Positions 28,291 through 37,962 of a stretch of 64,000 bases of DNA are shown here, piece after piece; positions within the stretch are counted from its first letter, which is position 1; each line of letters begins with the position of its first letter. The stretch is from the NCBI GenBank assembly GCA_949927585.1, contig CATLFA010000001.1, positions 81,795-145,794 of the forward strand, in the 5' to 3' direction. Source of the DNA: an uncultured Clostridiaceae bacterium. GTDB taxonomy: Bacteria; Bacillota; Clostridia; TANB77; CAG-508. Below the pieces are notes generated by a model, which made no database searches, was not told where the DNA came from, and saw only the letters and a program-made list of their open reading frames with translations. The position numbers and the translations under genes are program-made.

Positions 28291-28680
28291 TTATTTTCTA
28301 TTATTATTTTTTTTCTTTCTTTGTGGTTGTGTATTATTTCTTGGTTGACTATTTTGAGAAGGTTTTACATTAACATTTTCAGATTCTGTATTTTCTACTA
28401 CTTCAACAACTTCTTCTTTTATATCAATATTTTCAGGCTCTATAGTTTTTATAACTTCTTCTTTTACAGTTTTTTTAGTCTTTTCCTTTTTTTCTTCAAT
28501 AATTTTTTCTTTATTTAAAAAACAACCATTTTTTAAAAATGCCATACCTACCCTAGCTTTACCAGTTCTATAATCAATGTGTGGACAAAGTTTTCCAGTT
28601 TTACTACAAGCGTAATATAATCTTAGTGAGTCAGATTCATTTCTTACGTATGGGCAAAAATTATTTGGTGTTAAATCCAT
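28291..28680 (-). CDS. Small Cys-rich protein B with charged tail
   Basis: 129 aa, AAGGAGG upstream of ATG 28680. The N-terminal 55 residues carry five Cys (NFCPYV, YYACSKTGKLCPHIDYRTGKARVG, NGCFL) and are paralogous to protein A. The remainder is a K/E-rich and then N/Q/R-rich low-complexity tail (PRNNTQPQRKKKNNNRK). Possibly a tail-associated or nucleic-acid-binding factor; no family recognised. Confidence 0.6.
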   Translation of the reverse strand: MDLTPNNFCPYVRNESDSLRLYYACSKTGKLCPHIDYRTGKARVGMAFLKNGCFLNKEKIIEEKKEKTKKTVKEEVIKTIEPENIDIKEEVVEVVENTESENVNVKPSQNSQPRNNTQPQRKKKNNNRK

Positions 28681-28706
28681 AATTTATTCCTCCTTTTTTA
28701 AATATA

Positions 28707-28755
28707 AAAAATAGGTAAACAGCATATTAAAAGATATACTATTTACCTATTTATA
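28707..28755 (-). terminator. Intrinsic terminator after the tail tube gene
   Basis: On the minus strand AAATAGGTAAA ... TTTACCTATTT (11-bp stem) is followed by TTTTTAT. It lies 25 nt after the stop of the tail protein at 28778 and before the Cys-rich gene, as expected for high tail-tube expression. Confidence 0.75.
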
Positions 28756-28777
28756 TCAAAAATATTTATTACTATAA

Positions 28778-29896
28778 TTAGTCTCCAGCTACTACTGTAA
28801 CCTTTGCTGTTTTAGATAGAACAACTTTTTCTTGAGTTGCTTCTCCAACAACTTCATTAATTTTGTATTCTATAGTAATATTTGTTTCACCAGCAGCAAC
28901 ACCAGTTACAACACCTTTTTCGTCAACAGTAGCTATTGCTGTATCTCCACTAGTGAATGTTAAATCTTCATAAGGAACGTTTTCTAATGAATCCATTGCC
29001 TCATTATATCCTTTAACATTTAATTTTTCTTTTTCTCCAACTTGAAGAGTTGCTCCACAGTCAACAACAACTAATCTATCAACTGTATCCCAAATTGATG
29101 TTGTATAAAGTATTTCTACTATATATCCTAAAGTACCATCATCTTTTGGACATTCTCCAGTTGTTACTGAGTAATCAACTAAAGCTGTCATATTTAATAC
29201 TGTTGTAGCATTTGATGTTTGAGATAAGTCAATATTTAAGTTCCCGTCTAATTGAGCACGTGGGATAACTATTTGAAGTTCTCCTATTTTAATACCTTCA
29301 TTAGAGTTTTGAATTCCGTCTGAGCTATAAATTGGAGTTCTTAAAACAGCTCTACCAATTTTTGGAGCAAAGTTAGAACCAATTACAAAGTATTCAGCAT
29401 TTGAGCTTTGTGTAAAGTAAGAGATACATACTCTATCTCCTTCTTTTCCATTTACTACAGTGAATTCTTTTGTTTCTGGGTCTATAGAAACTTTATTTGC
29501 ACAGTTTACATAACCTACTATATCGTATGTTCTTGAACCAAGGGCAGCAACTGGATTAGATTTAACTTTTCCTTTTCCACCTTCTCCTAGAACTACTTCG
29601 TCTTGAACTCTATATATACCATTTGGCATTATTGATGTACCAACATTTAATACAAGACCATCAATTGTAAAGTTTTGAGCTGTCATTGCAACTTTAAGTT
29701 CAGCATCTGATGGGATTTGAATCAATGTAGCGTTACCAATTCCACCTTTGATAGCATTTAAGTTTGTGCTAGTTGTGATACTAGATTCAGAAATGTATCT
29801 TGATTGGAATAATAATGCATCTGATGCTATATCATAGAACTCAAAAGAGTAGATTCCTTGTACGTATAGACCTTTTGTATTACAATCTTTAACCAT
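28778..29896 (-). CDS. Major tail (tube) protein with C-terminal Ig-like domain
   Basis: 372 aa, AAGGAGG before ATG 29896. The N-terminal 280 residues are beta-rich with a tail-tube feel (VQGIYSFEFYDIASDALLFQSRY). The C-terminal 90 form a BIG2-type immunoglobulin-like domain (LTFTSGDTAIATVDEKGVVTGVAAGETNITIEY), a frequent decoration on siphophage major tail proteins that binds cell-surface carbohydrates. It sits between connector genes and fibre genes with its own terminator, fitting an abundant structural protein. Confidence 0.7.
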   Translation of the reverse strand: MVKDCNTKGLYVQGIYSFEFYDIASDALLFQSRYISESSITTSTNLNAIKGGIGNATLIQIPSDAELKVAMTAQNFTIDGLVLNVGTSIMPNGIYRVQDEVVLGEGGKGKVKSNPVAALGSRTYDIVGYVNCANKVSIDPETKEFTVVNGKEGDRVCISYFTQSSNAEYFVIGSNFAPKIGRAVLRTPIYSSDGIQNSNEGIKIGELQIVIPRAQLDGNLNIDLSQTSNATTVLNMTALVDYSVTTGECPKDDGTLGYIVEILYTTSIWDTVDRLVVVDCGATLQVGEKEKLNVKGYNEAMDSLENVPYEDLTFTSGDTAIATVDEKGVVTGVAAGETNITIEYKINEVVGEATQEKVVLSKTAKVTVVAGD

Positions 29897-29922
29897 ACTA
29901 TTTTTTCCTCCTTGTTAAATTT

Positions 29923-30690
29923 TTATTTAATTACGCCACCAAAGCTAGATGAAACCTCACTTACACTTCTCATCGCAGTATCTGAACGCTCTTCGTTTTT
30001 CAACCAAGACTTAATAGGACTACCATTTTTAAATGTTACCATTCCACCCATTTCGGCAGAACGATATATTTTATAATGTATTAATCTATCACAAGCTTTT
30101 AATACTTCATTAAACCTATTAATAGACCAATTCATTATTTCTTCAACATCTACACCTGTTTCTACAGATACAGAATATACTTGGTCTCCTATTGTTGGAT
30201 TACTTCCTGAGTTATTCAATGATGCCATCGCTCTTTTGGCTTTAATAATATCTTGATTTTCTCTCAAGTTTAGAACTTCTAAACCATTTTGATAGCAAAT
30301 CAAATTTTTAATTTTTGTGAACATTCCACCATTTACAACCTTCCATATATTGTCTTGTTTAATAAGTAGTGTATGTTCAATCATTCCGTCTTCATCTTCA
30401 GTAGAATTTATTTTTATATCATCTTCCGTTATATGTAAACTAAGACAAAGTATATCAACAAAATTCTTTCTGAACTCCTCTTGAAATTGGCATAAACCAA
30501 TTATTAACTCTAAGTAACTCATAGAAGCTACTTTAGGGTCATTGAAGTCTAAAGGATTTATTAGTAATACTCCAGCACATTTATAAAATTTAAAAACGTC
30601 TTTCATAATTACTGGATACGTAACAATTCCTAAATACTTTATAGGTTGCTCAAAGAGAATCTCTGAAGCATATTTCTCAAAAATTTCCAT
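29923..30690 (-). CDS. Hypothetical tail/neck protein
   Basis: 255 aa, helical. LEIIGLCQFQEEFRKNFVDILCLSLHITEDD and a C-terminal ERSDTAMRSVSEVSSSFGG are visible. The gene lies between a connector and the tail tube and would be a tail terminator or assembly factor by position. The C-terminal low-complexity stretch resembles the disordered ends of head-tail proteins. No recognised family. Confidence 0.5.
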   Translation of the reverse strand: MEIFEKYASEILFEQPIKYLGIVTYPVIMKDVFKFYKCAGVLLINPLDFNDPKVASMSYLELIIGLCQFQEEFRKNFVDILCLSLHITEDDIKINSTEDEDGMIEHTLLIKQDNIWKVVNGGMFTKIKNLICYQNGLEVLNLRENQDIIKAKRAMASLNNSGSNPTIGDQVYSVSVETGVDVEEIMNWSINRFNEVLKACDRLIHYKIYRSAEMGGMVTFKNGSPIKSWLKNEERSDTAMRSVSEVSSSFGGVIK

Positions 30691-30694
30691 TATT

Positions 30695-31327
30695 CTAACA
30701 CTCCCTTGATTTAGGTCTTATATAATTACAACTCATTGTAAATGAATGCCCACTAAATTGTACATTAAATTTAACGAAATCACTTCTATCACTAATTCTA
30801 GTGTCCATATCATAGTTAAATTGTAATGTACCAACTCCTCCTACTTCAACACCATTAAGAGTTTCTAATATCTTTTCTTGTAGAACATCTGCTCTATTTC
30901 TTACTATATTATCCACAATAATAGTTTGAACTCCAAAATGGCAAGGTAAATCAAATTTCCAAGCCACAGAAGACCTAAAAGCATTACTTGGTAATATTCT
31001 TGACCTATAAATTCTTAATTGTTGAATCTGGTCATTAATCTCCTCATTTTGAGGAAACATTGTAAAAAATACTCTAAACTTATTTACATCATCTACTCCT
31101 TGATATATTAAATCTCTTTTTTGTTTTGCTGTTAAATTTGGCATTTCTAATGGTTTTACTATAGGATTTTTATTTTCATCAAGAGTATAATAGATTAGTT
31201 TCCAAATATCTTCATTATTAAATAAATATTCAGTAACAATAGTATTTGGTACGGTACTCATATCGTTGAATGAATTAAAAGTCATAGCATTAAATCTGCT
31301 TCTTTGGTCAATTTCACTATCTAACAT
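30695..31327 (-). CDS. Hypothetical head-tail joining protein
   Basis: 210 aa, start ATG 31327 overlapping the previous stop by a few bases, so translationally coupled. A predicted helix (LTAKQKRDLIYQGVDDVNKF) is followed by a beta-rich C-terminus with the pattern FVKFNVQFSGHSFTMSC. Position suggests neck or tail-terminator function; no family recognised. Confidence 0.5.
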   Translation of the reverse strand: MLDSEIDQRSRFNAMTFNSFNDMSTVPNTIVTEYLFNNEDIWKLIYYTLDENKNPIVKPLEMPNLTAKQKRDLIYQGVDDVNKFRVFFTMFPQNEEINDQIQQLRIYRSRILPSNAFRSSVAWKFDLPCHFGVQTIIVDNIVRNRADVLQEKILETLNGVEVGGVGTLQFNYDMDTRISDRSDFVKFNVQFSGHSFTMSCNYIRPKSREC

Positions 31328-32686
31328 TATAAAATACCTCCTAATCTAATATTTAAAGTTCCTATTAAGTTACTTGTAGTATTAGAATAGATTTCTATTT
31401 TTAATCTACCTTTAGTAAACTCTCTATTATTTGTAATAGTAATACTATTACAATCTGTCAAATTATTAGTATCTGCATCAATACTGAAATAATAATTTCT
31501 ATATTGACCCATATAAGGAACTCCACTTAATTTGACATTAAAAGTCTCATTATCTTGTACTTCATCTATTGTATGATAGAATGTTATTGTTTGAACATCG
31601 TTCTTTAAAATAACATCTAAATTTAAAGGATTGATAACATATTCTTCTTTTTTTGGCAATTTCTCTTTCATAATTCCAGAGACAATAAAAGTTGCTTTTA
31701 CATCATCATTTTCTAATAAATGACAAGTTATTACAGCTTTACCAACCCCAACAATAGATAACATTCCATTCTCATCGACTTTTGCTACTTTGGGATTTGA
31801 ACTTTCCCATTCTACTTGATATTGAATAATATCATTATCTTTATAAACTTGGTATTGTAATTGTTTCTCAAATCCTACAGCCTGAACTATATCTTCTTCA
31901 TTTAAGTCAATTCTATACCAGTCTTTTCTATATATATTCGCTATATTATTATATAAGTCATCTGTACCTTCATTATTATTAAGTCTCCTCATTTCAAGAC
32001 CCAATAATTTTTCATTACAAACTTCATCGTCCATAAATGTTTTAAATGCATAAACCTCATACAACTGCCCTTTAACTTTATCTGGAATACCACCAAAGAC
32101 AAATCTCTGATTTAAAGTAATATTTGCTGTATCATCATTTCTTTGTGTAACCAATAACAAGTTACCTTCAGCAGCAATAACTTGGAATCTTCCGAGGTGA
32201 TGCTTCTAAGTATTTATCATCTACTACACAGCGATAAGATATAAGCTTTCCATAATCGTCAATCCATTTCAAACTATTATTTGTTTTTTCTATATGTGCT
32301 ATAACATTATATTTCTGATTTTTTGAAATAGATGTGATTAACCAAGTTGTTTCTATATCATTGTAAATACAAGTAATATAATCACCAATATCAAATTTAT
32401 ATTCATCATAAGGATATGAAAACATTTTTTGATACCCAACTTGTTTATAATCATAATCTCCTTCTCCAATCCAAACCCATAAAGGCTCATCATAATTGAA
32501 ATTTTTATAAACTGTTTGAAATTGTGGATTTCTGAAAAAACTTTCTCTTACTTTTTCCATATTTTGATTAATTTCTTCTTTATAGTTTTCAATAAATGGT
32601 TCAGCTTGATATGATTTAAAGCTTTTTTGAAGGCTATTAGCTCCTAAATAAGGAGTACTATCAGAAGCAGTTAATAATTTTGCCAT
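31327..32686 (-). CDS. Neck/head-closure protein with Ig-like domain, +1 shift at CGG
   Basis: 452 aa from ATG 32686 (MAKLLTASDSTPYLG). At CCT-CGG-A (C at 32194) frame 0 would end PRKIPSYCC; the +1 frame continues PGRFQVIAAEGNLLLVTQRNDD. The N-terminal half carries a beta-barrel with EPLWVWIGEGDYDYKQVGYQKMFSY, a head-closure-like pattern. The middle has a BIG2 Ig-like domain (VEWESSNPKVAKVDENGMLSI), and the C-terminus is beta-rich. Without the shift the Ig-like half would be lost. Confidence 0.65.
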
Positions 32687-32691
32687 TATAA

Positions 32692-33411
32692 CTACCCCCA
32701 ATCCTCTAAACTTATATCATAATTTTTAATTATTTCCTTTTGTTTATTCTGTTTATTTAAGTCTAAATCAGGATTACTTTCATAAGTATAGGCATTTATT
32801 CTACCTTCTACTTCATATTTTGTATCTTTTAATATAGTATTTAATTGTTTCAAATGCTCAGCTTGTGAATACATCTTAGCTCCAGTACCATAAACCATAT
32901 GATTCATAACACTTTCTTTTTGTAATTGACTTTCTATAAAAGGAATAACCATTCCTCTTGCAAGTATTAATTTTTCTTCTATATCTAAGTCATCAAAAAA
33001 GAACCCTATTCTATAAACAACAATATGGCATTTAAAACTATGATTTACTGCTTTATTAAAAGTTACTTCAGCACTATTGTACTTAAAAGAATAATCAGTT
33101 TCTGGTAGTTCTGCAAAAATACCTGAATCCTTTTCTGTCTCTACTTCTATATAAATTTTAGTATCTACAGTGAAGGCATTTTCACTAAGCATATACTCAG
33201 TTTCCATACCATCACCTGTAAAATTAAATTCTTTATAGACATAAGGTTGAATAGTTTTAAGGTCTTTAAAACATCTTGCATTAAAATGTCCAATAGAAAT
33301 TTGTAGAAATTTATAAAGGATTAAGTATTTTTTATATAATGGAGCTTGTTTTATTTTTTCATCCTCCATTATCATAGTAGCCAATTCATAAATTTCTTCA
33401 AATTTGGTCAT
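32692..33411 (-). CDS. Head-tail connector-like protein
   Basis: 239 aa, AGGGAGG before ATG 33411. Helical N-terminus, then a beta domain (GMETEYMLSENAFTVDTKIYIEVETEKDS), then a helical C-terminus (LILARGMVIPFIESQLQKESVMNHMVYG). Located three genes after the capsid gene, it probably belongs to the connector/adaptor series. No specific family is evident. Confidence 0.5.
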   Translation of the reverse strand: MTKFEEIYELATMIMEDEKIKQAPLYKKYLILYKFLQISIGHFNARCFKDLKTIQPYVYKEFNFTGDGMETEYMLSENAFTVDTKIYIEVETEKDSGIFAELPETDYSFKYNSAEVTFNKAVNHSFKCHIVVYRIGFFFDDLDIEEKLILARGMVIPFIESQLQKESVMNHMVYGTGAKMYSQAEHLKQLNTILKDTKYEVEGRINAYTYESNPDLDLNKQNKQKEIIKNYDISLEDWG

Positions 33412-33436
33412 AAAACTACCTCCCTAATTTAATTGG

Positions 33437-34144
33437 CTAATTTTCATCACGCTTAAATGGTAAGTTTGAAAGTAAATCATTAAATTGTACAGTCACTTTA
33501 GAACAGAAAATCTTATTTAAAGTAACATTTATAGTACTTGTTTCTTCCATAGGAAGTTTTCCTTTTGATACTAAATCTAATGCCTTATAACATAATTCGT
33601 GTTGTAAAGCACTTGCTTCATCTTTTTTGAACATTTCTGTCAATTTAGATGCTGTTTTACTTATCTCTTCTGCACTAAACATTTTTAGTACATTTTCTTC
33701 TGACATATCAAATTTCTTATTAATACCATAAATTTTATAAAATCTTTCGTCTTCAAACTCTAAGATTCCATACTCAAATAATTTTCTCATTTGAGGAAGA
33801 TTCATTGCTAATTTAATATAATCTCTTTCAATTGGTCTATGTTTCTCGCTAGGCATAATTTTAATAGCATTTTGCCCCATTTTGTCTGTTGAGAAAATTT
33901 GTTTTCCTATTGAATTATTATTAATATATACTAGACCAGCGATTTCATCTCCATCTGTATTTGATGTAGCAGGTTGATTAGTATTCACTTGTGTCATTTT
34001 AACAATTTCACTTAATTGTCTAATCATATCCTTTAAATCATCAGTTTCTTTGTCCTTTTGTGCTAACATTTCTTTTAATTCTTTAACTTCATCATTTTGA
34101 GCAGCTGCTGATTTTGCAGCTGCTCCTGTTTTTGTATTTGCCAT
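33437..34144 (-). CDS. Hypothetical coiled-coil head protein
   Basis: 235 aa, start ATG 34144. Residues 15-50 are a strongly charged coiled coil (EVKELKEMLAQKDKETDDLKD). A globular region follows with RPIERDYIKLAMNLPQMRKLFEYGILEFEDERFYKIYG. It sits immediately after the major capsid protein, where capsid-associated or head-fibre proteins often lie. Function unknown. Confidence 0.5.
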   Translation of the reverse strand: MANTKTGAAAKSAAAQNDEVKELKEMLAQKDKETDDLKDMIRQLSEIVKMTQVNTNQPATSNTDGDEIAGLVYINNNSIGKQIFSTDKMGQNAIKIMPSEKHRPIERDYIKLAMNLPQMRKLFEYGILEFEDERFYKIYGINKKFDMSEENVLKMFSAEEISKTASKLTEMFKKDEASALQHELCYKALDLVSKGKLPMEETSTINVTLNKIFCSKVTVQFNDLLSNLPFKRDEN

Positions 34145-34186
34145 TGTCTAAAACTCCTTTTCTATAATTTTATATATTAGTTGCTA

Positions 34187-35344
34187 TTAAACTTCTTGGA
34201 TTCCGAAGTGAGATTTTGTAGCGATTCCTGTATCCCAGAACATTTGTACTAAATATTCTTGTCTATCTAATCCTTTTTCTACACTTCCATCTCTTGTAAT
34301 AACATTTGCAACTCTACTTCTAACCATTTTTACTGGTTTATCTCCATCATATCCAGAGATTAATAGAATTTTGTTGTTTGGAACTCTTGTTCCTAATGCA
34401 CTAGTAATAGTGTTGATAGCTTGTGGAATTATGTTTGTTTTAATTCCATAGATATCAGCTATTAATCCAGTTTTGATTTTTTCATCTTGAACAGTGAATC
34501 CTGTTGTGATGTTGTTGCTGATTGTATGGAATGCAATGTTTGTTCCGAAAGCTTGAACTTCAGCGCTATTTAAAGCTCTGATTTTATCAGCCATAATCAT
34601 ATAGTTATCAGCTGAGAAAGATGTCTCATAGAATGGTGTTAATGCACTTGTTACAGAGAAGATTGTACTGATTATATCAGCATATTGTCTAGCTCTGAAA
34701 GAAATTGCTACCTTAGCCATTTCTCTACCAAAATCATATGTTCCTAATCTTAACATATGGAATGGGAATTGAACTCCTAAAGATTTTCCCTTTGGAGTTA
34801 ATGTGATAGCTGTTTCGTAGCTTGTATTGTATCTACCAATGTTAGCTCCATAAGAACTATCTTGGATTGGATAAATCATTTTGCTGTCAATATTGAATGT
34901 TAATGAATTTTCTGGAGCACAGTCTCTGATATCAGCGAATAGTAAGCTATCTTCTACTTCGTTATCAGCTACTACGTTTACTAATGCTTCAAGAACTATA
35001 GCGAAAGCTAATTTCTTAACATTTTCATCGTTTACTATTAAATTTTTTCTAGTTTCACTAGCATTTTGGTATGTATCAATACCATAAACTTGGTCTATTG
35101 CATATGTAAATAATGCTTTAGATGTTTTTTCGTTTGTTAATTGGTAATCAGCGTTTTTACCTGCTTCATAGTATTTTACTGGTAAATAATCATCTCCACC
35201 ATATCTTTTGCAAGCAAATCTTACTAAATTTGTTACAGCGCTAACCATTGCGTTGTAGTCTTGGTCTTTATTAGCAGAATCAGAAGCACTGAAAGTAATT
35301 AATGCGTTTACTGATTTTGCAGTATCTCTAACTATATCGTTCAT
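34187..35344 (-). CDS. Major capsid protein (HK97-like fold)
   Basis: 385 aa, AAGGAGG before ATG 35344. Length, position after a protease-scaffold and decoration protein, and the pattern LTPKGKSLGVQFPFHMLRLGTYDFGREMAKVAISFRARQYADIIS (spine helix and E-loop region) fit HK97-type major capsid proteins. The sequence is compositionally even, without low-complexity, as in abundant capsid genes, and is isolated by an upstream terminator with a strong ribosome binding site. The N-terminus lacks an obvious long delta domain, consistent with a separate scaffold supplied by 36030-37680. Confidence 0.8.
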   Translation of the reverse strand: MNDIVRDTAKSVNALITFSASDSANKDQDYNAMVSAVTNLVRFACKRYGGDDYLPVKYYEAGKNADYQLTNEKTSKALFTYAIDQVYGIDTYQNASETRKNLIVNDENVKKLAFAIVLEALVNVVADNEVEDSLLFADIRDCAPENSLTFNIDSKMIYPIQDSSYGANIGRYNTSYETAITLTPKGKSLGVQFPFHMLRLGTYDFGREMAKVAISFRARQYADIISTIFSVTSALTPFYETSFSADNYMIMADKIRALNSAEVQAFGTNIAFHTISNNITTGFTVQDEKIKTGLIADIYGIKTNIIPQAINTITSALGTRVPNNKILLISGYDGDKPVKMVRSRVANVITRDGSVEKGLDRQEYLVQMFWDTGIATKSHFGIQEV

Positions 35345-35390
35345 AGATATATCCTCCTTATAAATTTTATTCTCTTTTATTTTTCTTATG

Positions 35391-35417
35391 AAAAACGAAC
35401 TAAAATTAATTAGTTCG
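35391..35417 (-). terminator. Intrinsic terminator upstream of the capsid gene
   Basis: CGAACTAA-TTAATT-TTAGTTCG followed by TTTTTC on the minus strand, 58 nt after the decoration gene stop and about 45 nt before the capsid start. It would end the upstream transcript or adjust capsid stoichiometry. Confidence 0.8.
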
Positions 35418-35474
35418 TCTATTCGTCATTTGTAGTTATTTATAATTTTAAAGTTATAAATTAAATATTACAGA

Positions 35475-35987
35475 TTAAAGGATTGTAGCGTATGTTGCTT
35501 TTTCAACACCCATACCAAACATTCCACCCATTGGAATTTCTACTCCAGCTTTTTCGATTGCTAATGTTGCTAAGTCAGCTTTAGCATCTACTACAGCTAG
35601 TTTGTGTTGTCCAGCTTTTGGAGCTAAGAATTTTCCAACTTCTGCTGTTCCATCAATTTGATTTTCAGCAATAACAAATGGGATTGGAGCATATCCTAAT
35701 ATTACAGCGTGTAATATTGTTCCTGCTTTGAATGTGAAAGATGTGAAGTTTGGTTGTCCTTCTGGTCTCCTTCCATCTTCTAATTCTTCAAATCCTTGGT
35801 TTACGATTATAGCATATCTAATATCCCCAGCTGCTGGCATAGTTGCTTCGTAAACTTCTCTATTTTCATCATCTTCAACTAATTTGTTGATAGCTACTAC
35901 ATCTCCAGCTTTTAATTCGTCTTCAGCTTTTACATTTACTACATTTAGAGCTGGTGCAGTATCTCTTGTATCACATATATAATTCAT
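35475..35987 (-). CDS. Head decoration/stabilisation protein
   Basis: 170 aa, AAGGAAG before ATG 35987. Small beta-barrel-like protein with Gly-rich turns (AGDVVAINKLVEDDENREVYEATMPAAGDIRYAIIVNQG), ending VEKATYATIL. Order protease-scaffold, decoration, capsid is canonical, and the sequence resembles head decoration (gpD or cement) proteins in length and composition. The individual family is not identified. Confidence 0.6.
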   Translation of the reverse strand: MNYICDTRDTAPALNVVNVKAEDELKAGDVVAINKLVEDDENREVYEATMPAAGDIRYAIIVNQGFEELEDGRRPEGQPNFTSFTFKAGTILHAVILGYAPIPFVIAENQIDGTAEVGKFLAPKAGQHKLAVVDAKADLATLAIEKAGVEIPMGGMFGMGVEKATYATIL

Positions 35988-36029
35988 AGTTTAAATCTTC
36001 CTTTCTTTTAATTATTTTTTAATTAAGAA

Positions 36030-37680
36030 TTATAGTATATCAGAGTATTTGTCTAATATTCTATCAGCTTGATTTTTGTCTGATGGTAAATCTATCTCAT
36101 CAGCTTTCTTTTCATCGTCATTCATTGAGAAATAACTAATTATTCTCTCCATATTTGAATAAACTTGTTTTCTTGAATATCTTTTTAGTACATCAGCCAT
36201 AAATGCTTTAAAGTCATATACTGAAACTTTATAATCATCTATTTTTTCTTGTACTGCTGTTTTATCTTCATCTTCTAAAGCTTCGAAGTTACAAGTAGCA
36301 GCATATTTTTCTTTTTCAACTTTTAATCTGTCTAACTCTACATCTTCTTTATATGATTCTAATTCAGCTATTTTTTTAGTAGCTTCTTCATATAATGCTT
36401 TGAAAGGTTCAGCAACTTTTAATTCTGCTTTTACAGCTTTCAAGTTATTCTCTAAAGTAGCAATTCTTGCTTCGAAAGTTTTTCTATCAGCTTTTGACAT
36501 ATCAAGAGCTTCTTCAACTTTTTCTTCTTTTTCGCATTCTTTCTTTTCGTTTTCTTTCTTTTCACATTCACATTTTGACATTTCTTTTCCACAACTTTCG
36601 CAAACTTTAGCTTCATCTTCCATTTTGTCATCATCTTTGTCATCGCTATCGTCTTCTTCGTCATCAGAATCTTCTTTGTCTTCTTTGTTGTCTACTGCAA
36701 ATTCGTCTTCTTTAGCTTCTTCCTCCACTTTTTCCTCAGCTTTTTCTTCAGGTGTTTTTTCTTCTTTCATTTCTTCACCTTCAGCTTCAAAATTTACTGG
36801 AGTATTTTCTACTTCTTCAGCAGCTACTTCTTTATTGTCAAGTTCTTTTTTAATTGCCATTTCTTCGCTCTCTCCTTTCTTAATATTTGTATTTATAACT
36901 TCATCAATCTCTTTAGAAGATTGACTAAAATTAATAACTTCTTCATCACTCATATTGTGAGCTTTTTTAAAATCATCTATAATTTTTTGAGCGTCATTTA
37001 CTAAATTTTCAACTTCCTCTTTAACATTTTCTTTTAAAGAGAATTCTTCTTTTTCTTGTTCTACTTTATTACTTTCTAAATATTTATTGTAATAATCATT
37101 CAAAACTTTACAGTCTTCGTCTCTTTCAAACTTAATAACTCTTAAACCTGCATCAGGTATTCCGAGGTTTTACATCTTCTCCAAGTAAACAAAGTCCAAT
37201 AAATTCAAATGTTTTTACATCAATTGTACCATCTTTCATTTTTTCAGTTTCTTTTGCTAAGACTTCCATACTAATTGTTGTCTTTATATTATTTTCTTCA
37301 TTCTCTGCCATTTTTCCAAAAAATTGTGGAAAATAATTTTTCCAAACAACAATATCTGCTACTAAATATTCTAATCCATTTTCTCTTATCTCGAAATGTG
37401 GATTCGCACTTTCTGGAACTACTCCAACAGCAAACGTTTGTCTTTTTTCACTTTCAGAATGTGCGTGTGCTTTAAAATCATCTACTAGGTCGTTATATAT
37501 ACCTATTAGGGGAGTGTTTAGTATGGTAGGAATTGCTGCTGTGATAGCTTCTTTGCTAAAATTGGTTTGATTATAATTCTTACCAACATTAACTATGTCA
37601 GCCTGAACAATAGCACAATTGTCATTAGAATCCTTAACAGAATAATTAAGTATTTCAAATTTCATTGTATCTGTTGCCAT
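36030..37680 (-). CDS. Prohead protease-scaffold fusion, +1 shift at CGG
   Basis: 549 aa, joining 37153-37680 and 36030-37103. At CCT-CGG-A (C at 37164) the frame shifts from VKP-RNT to VKPGIPDAGLRVIKFERDED. The N-terminal half (residues 1-175) looks like a prohead protease domain: NTPLIGIYNDLVDDFKAHAH, with the TPL...H arrangement of phage maturation proteases. The C-terminal half is a highly acidic, coiled scaffold (EDKEDSDDEEDDSDDKDDDK) followed by KFEALEDEDKTAVQEKI. The unshifted product would be protease alone, so the shift would set the protease:scaffold ratio. An internal start for the scaffold (MNDYYNKYLESN, ATG 37103) is also possible. Confidence 0.7.
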
Positions 37681-37720
37681 CTAATTTCCTCCTTTTTATT
37701 ATACATTTCTAAAATAAGTT

Positions 37721-37948
37721 CTATTTTTTATTTGGTCTATTATCTGTCCATTGTTTTAATAATTCTTGTAATCTTTCATTCTTAATGAATACAGTAAACA
37801 CTTTTTTTGTTGTTTTATGTATATCTTTTGCTATAGGAAATACTTGATTTTCTTCCAAGAATTTGAACAATGGGAAACTAAAACAAAGATATACTTCATC
37901 TTTAGAAAGTTCCTCTTTCCAATTCTTTATATACATTTTTATTCCCAT
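37721..37948 (-). CDS. Small hypothetical protein
   Basis: 75 aa starting ATG 37948 shortly after the portal gene stop. Basic, with IHKTTKKVFTVFIKNERLQELLKQWTDNRPNKK at the end. It lies between portal and protease. Short head-associated proteins are common here; no family recognised. Confidence 0.5.
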   Translation of the reverse strand: MGIKMYIKNWKEELSKDEVYLCFSFPLFKFLEENQVFPIAKDIHKTTKKVFTVFIKNERLQELLKQWTDNRPNKK

Positions 37949-37962
37949 CCTTTTTAAAATAT

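Noticed and set aside
36400-36924. 174-aa plus-strand Ser-rich ORF
   Set aside because: Shadow of the acidic Glu/Asp repeat of the scaffold gene.
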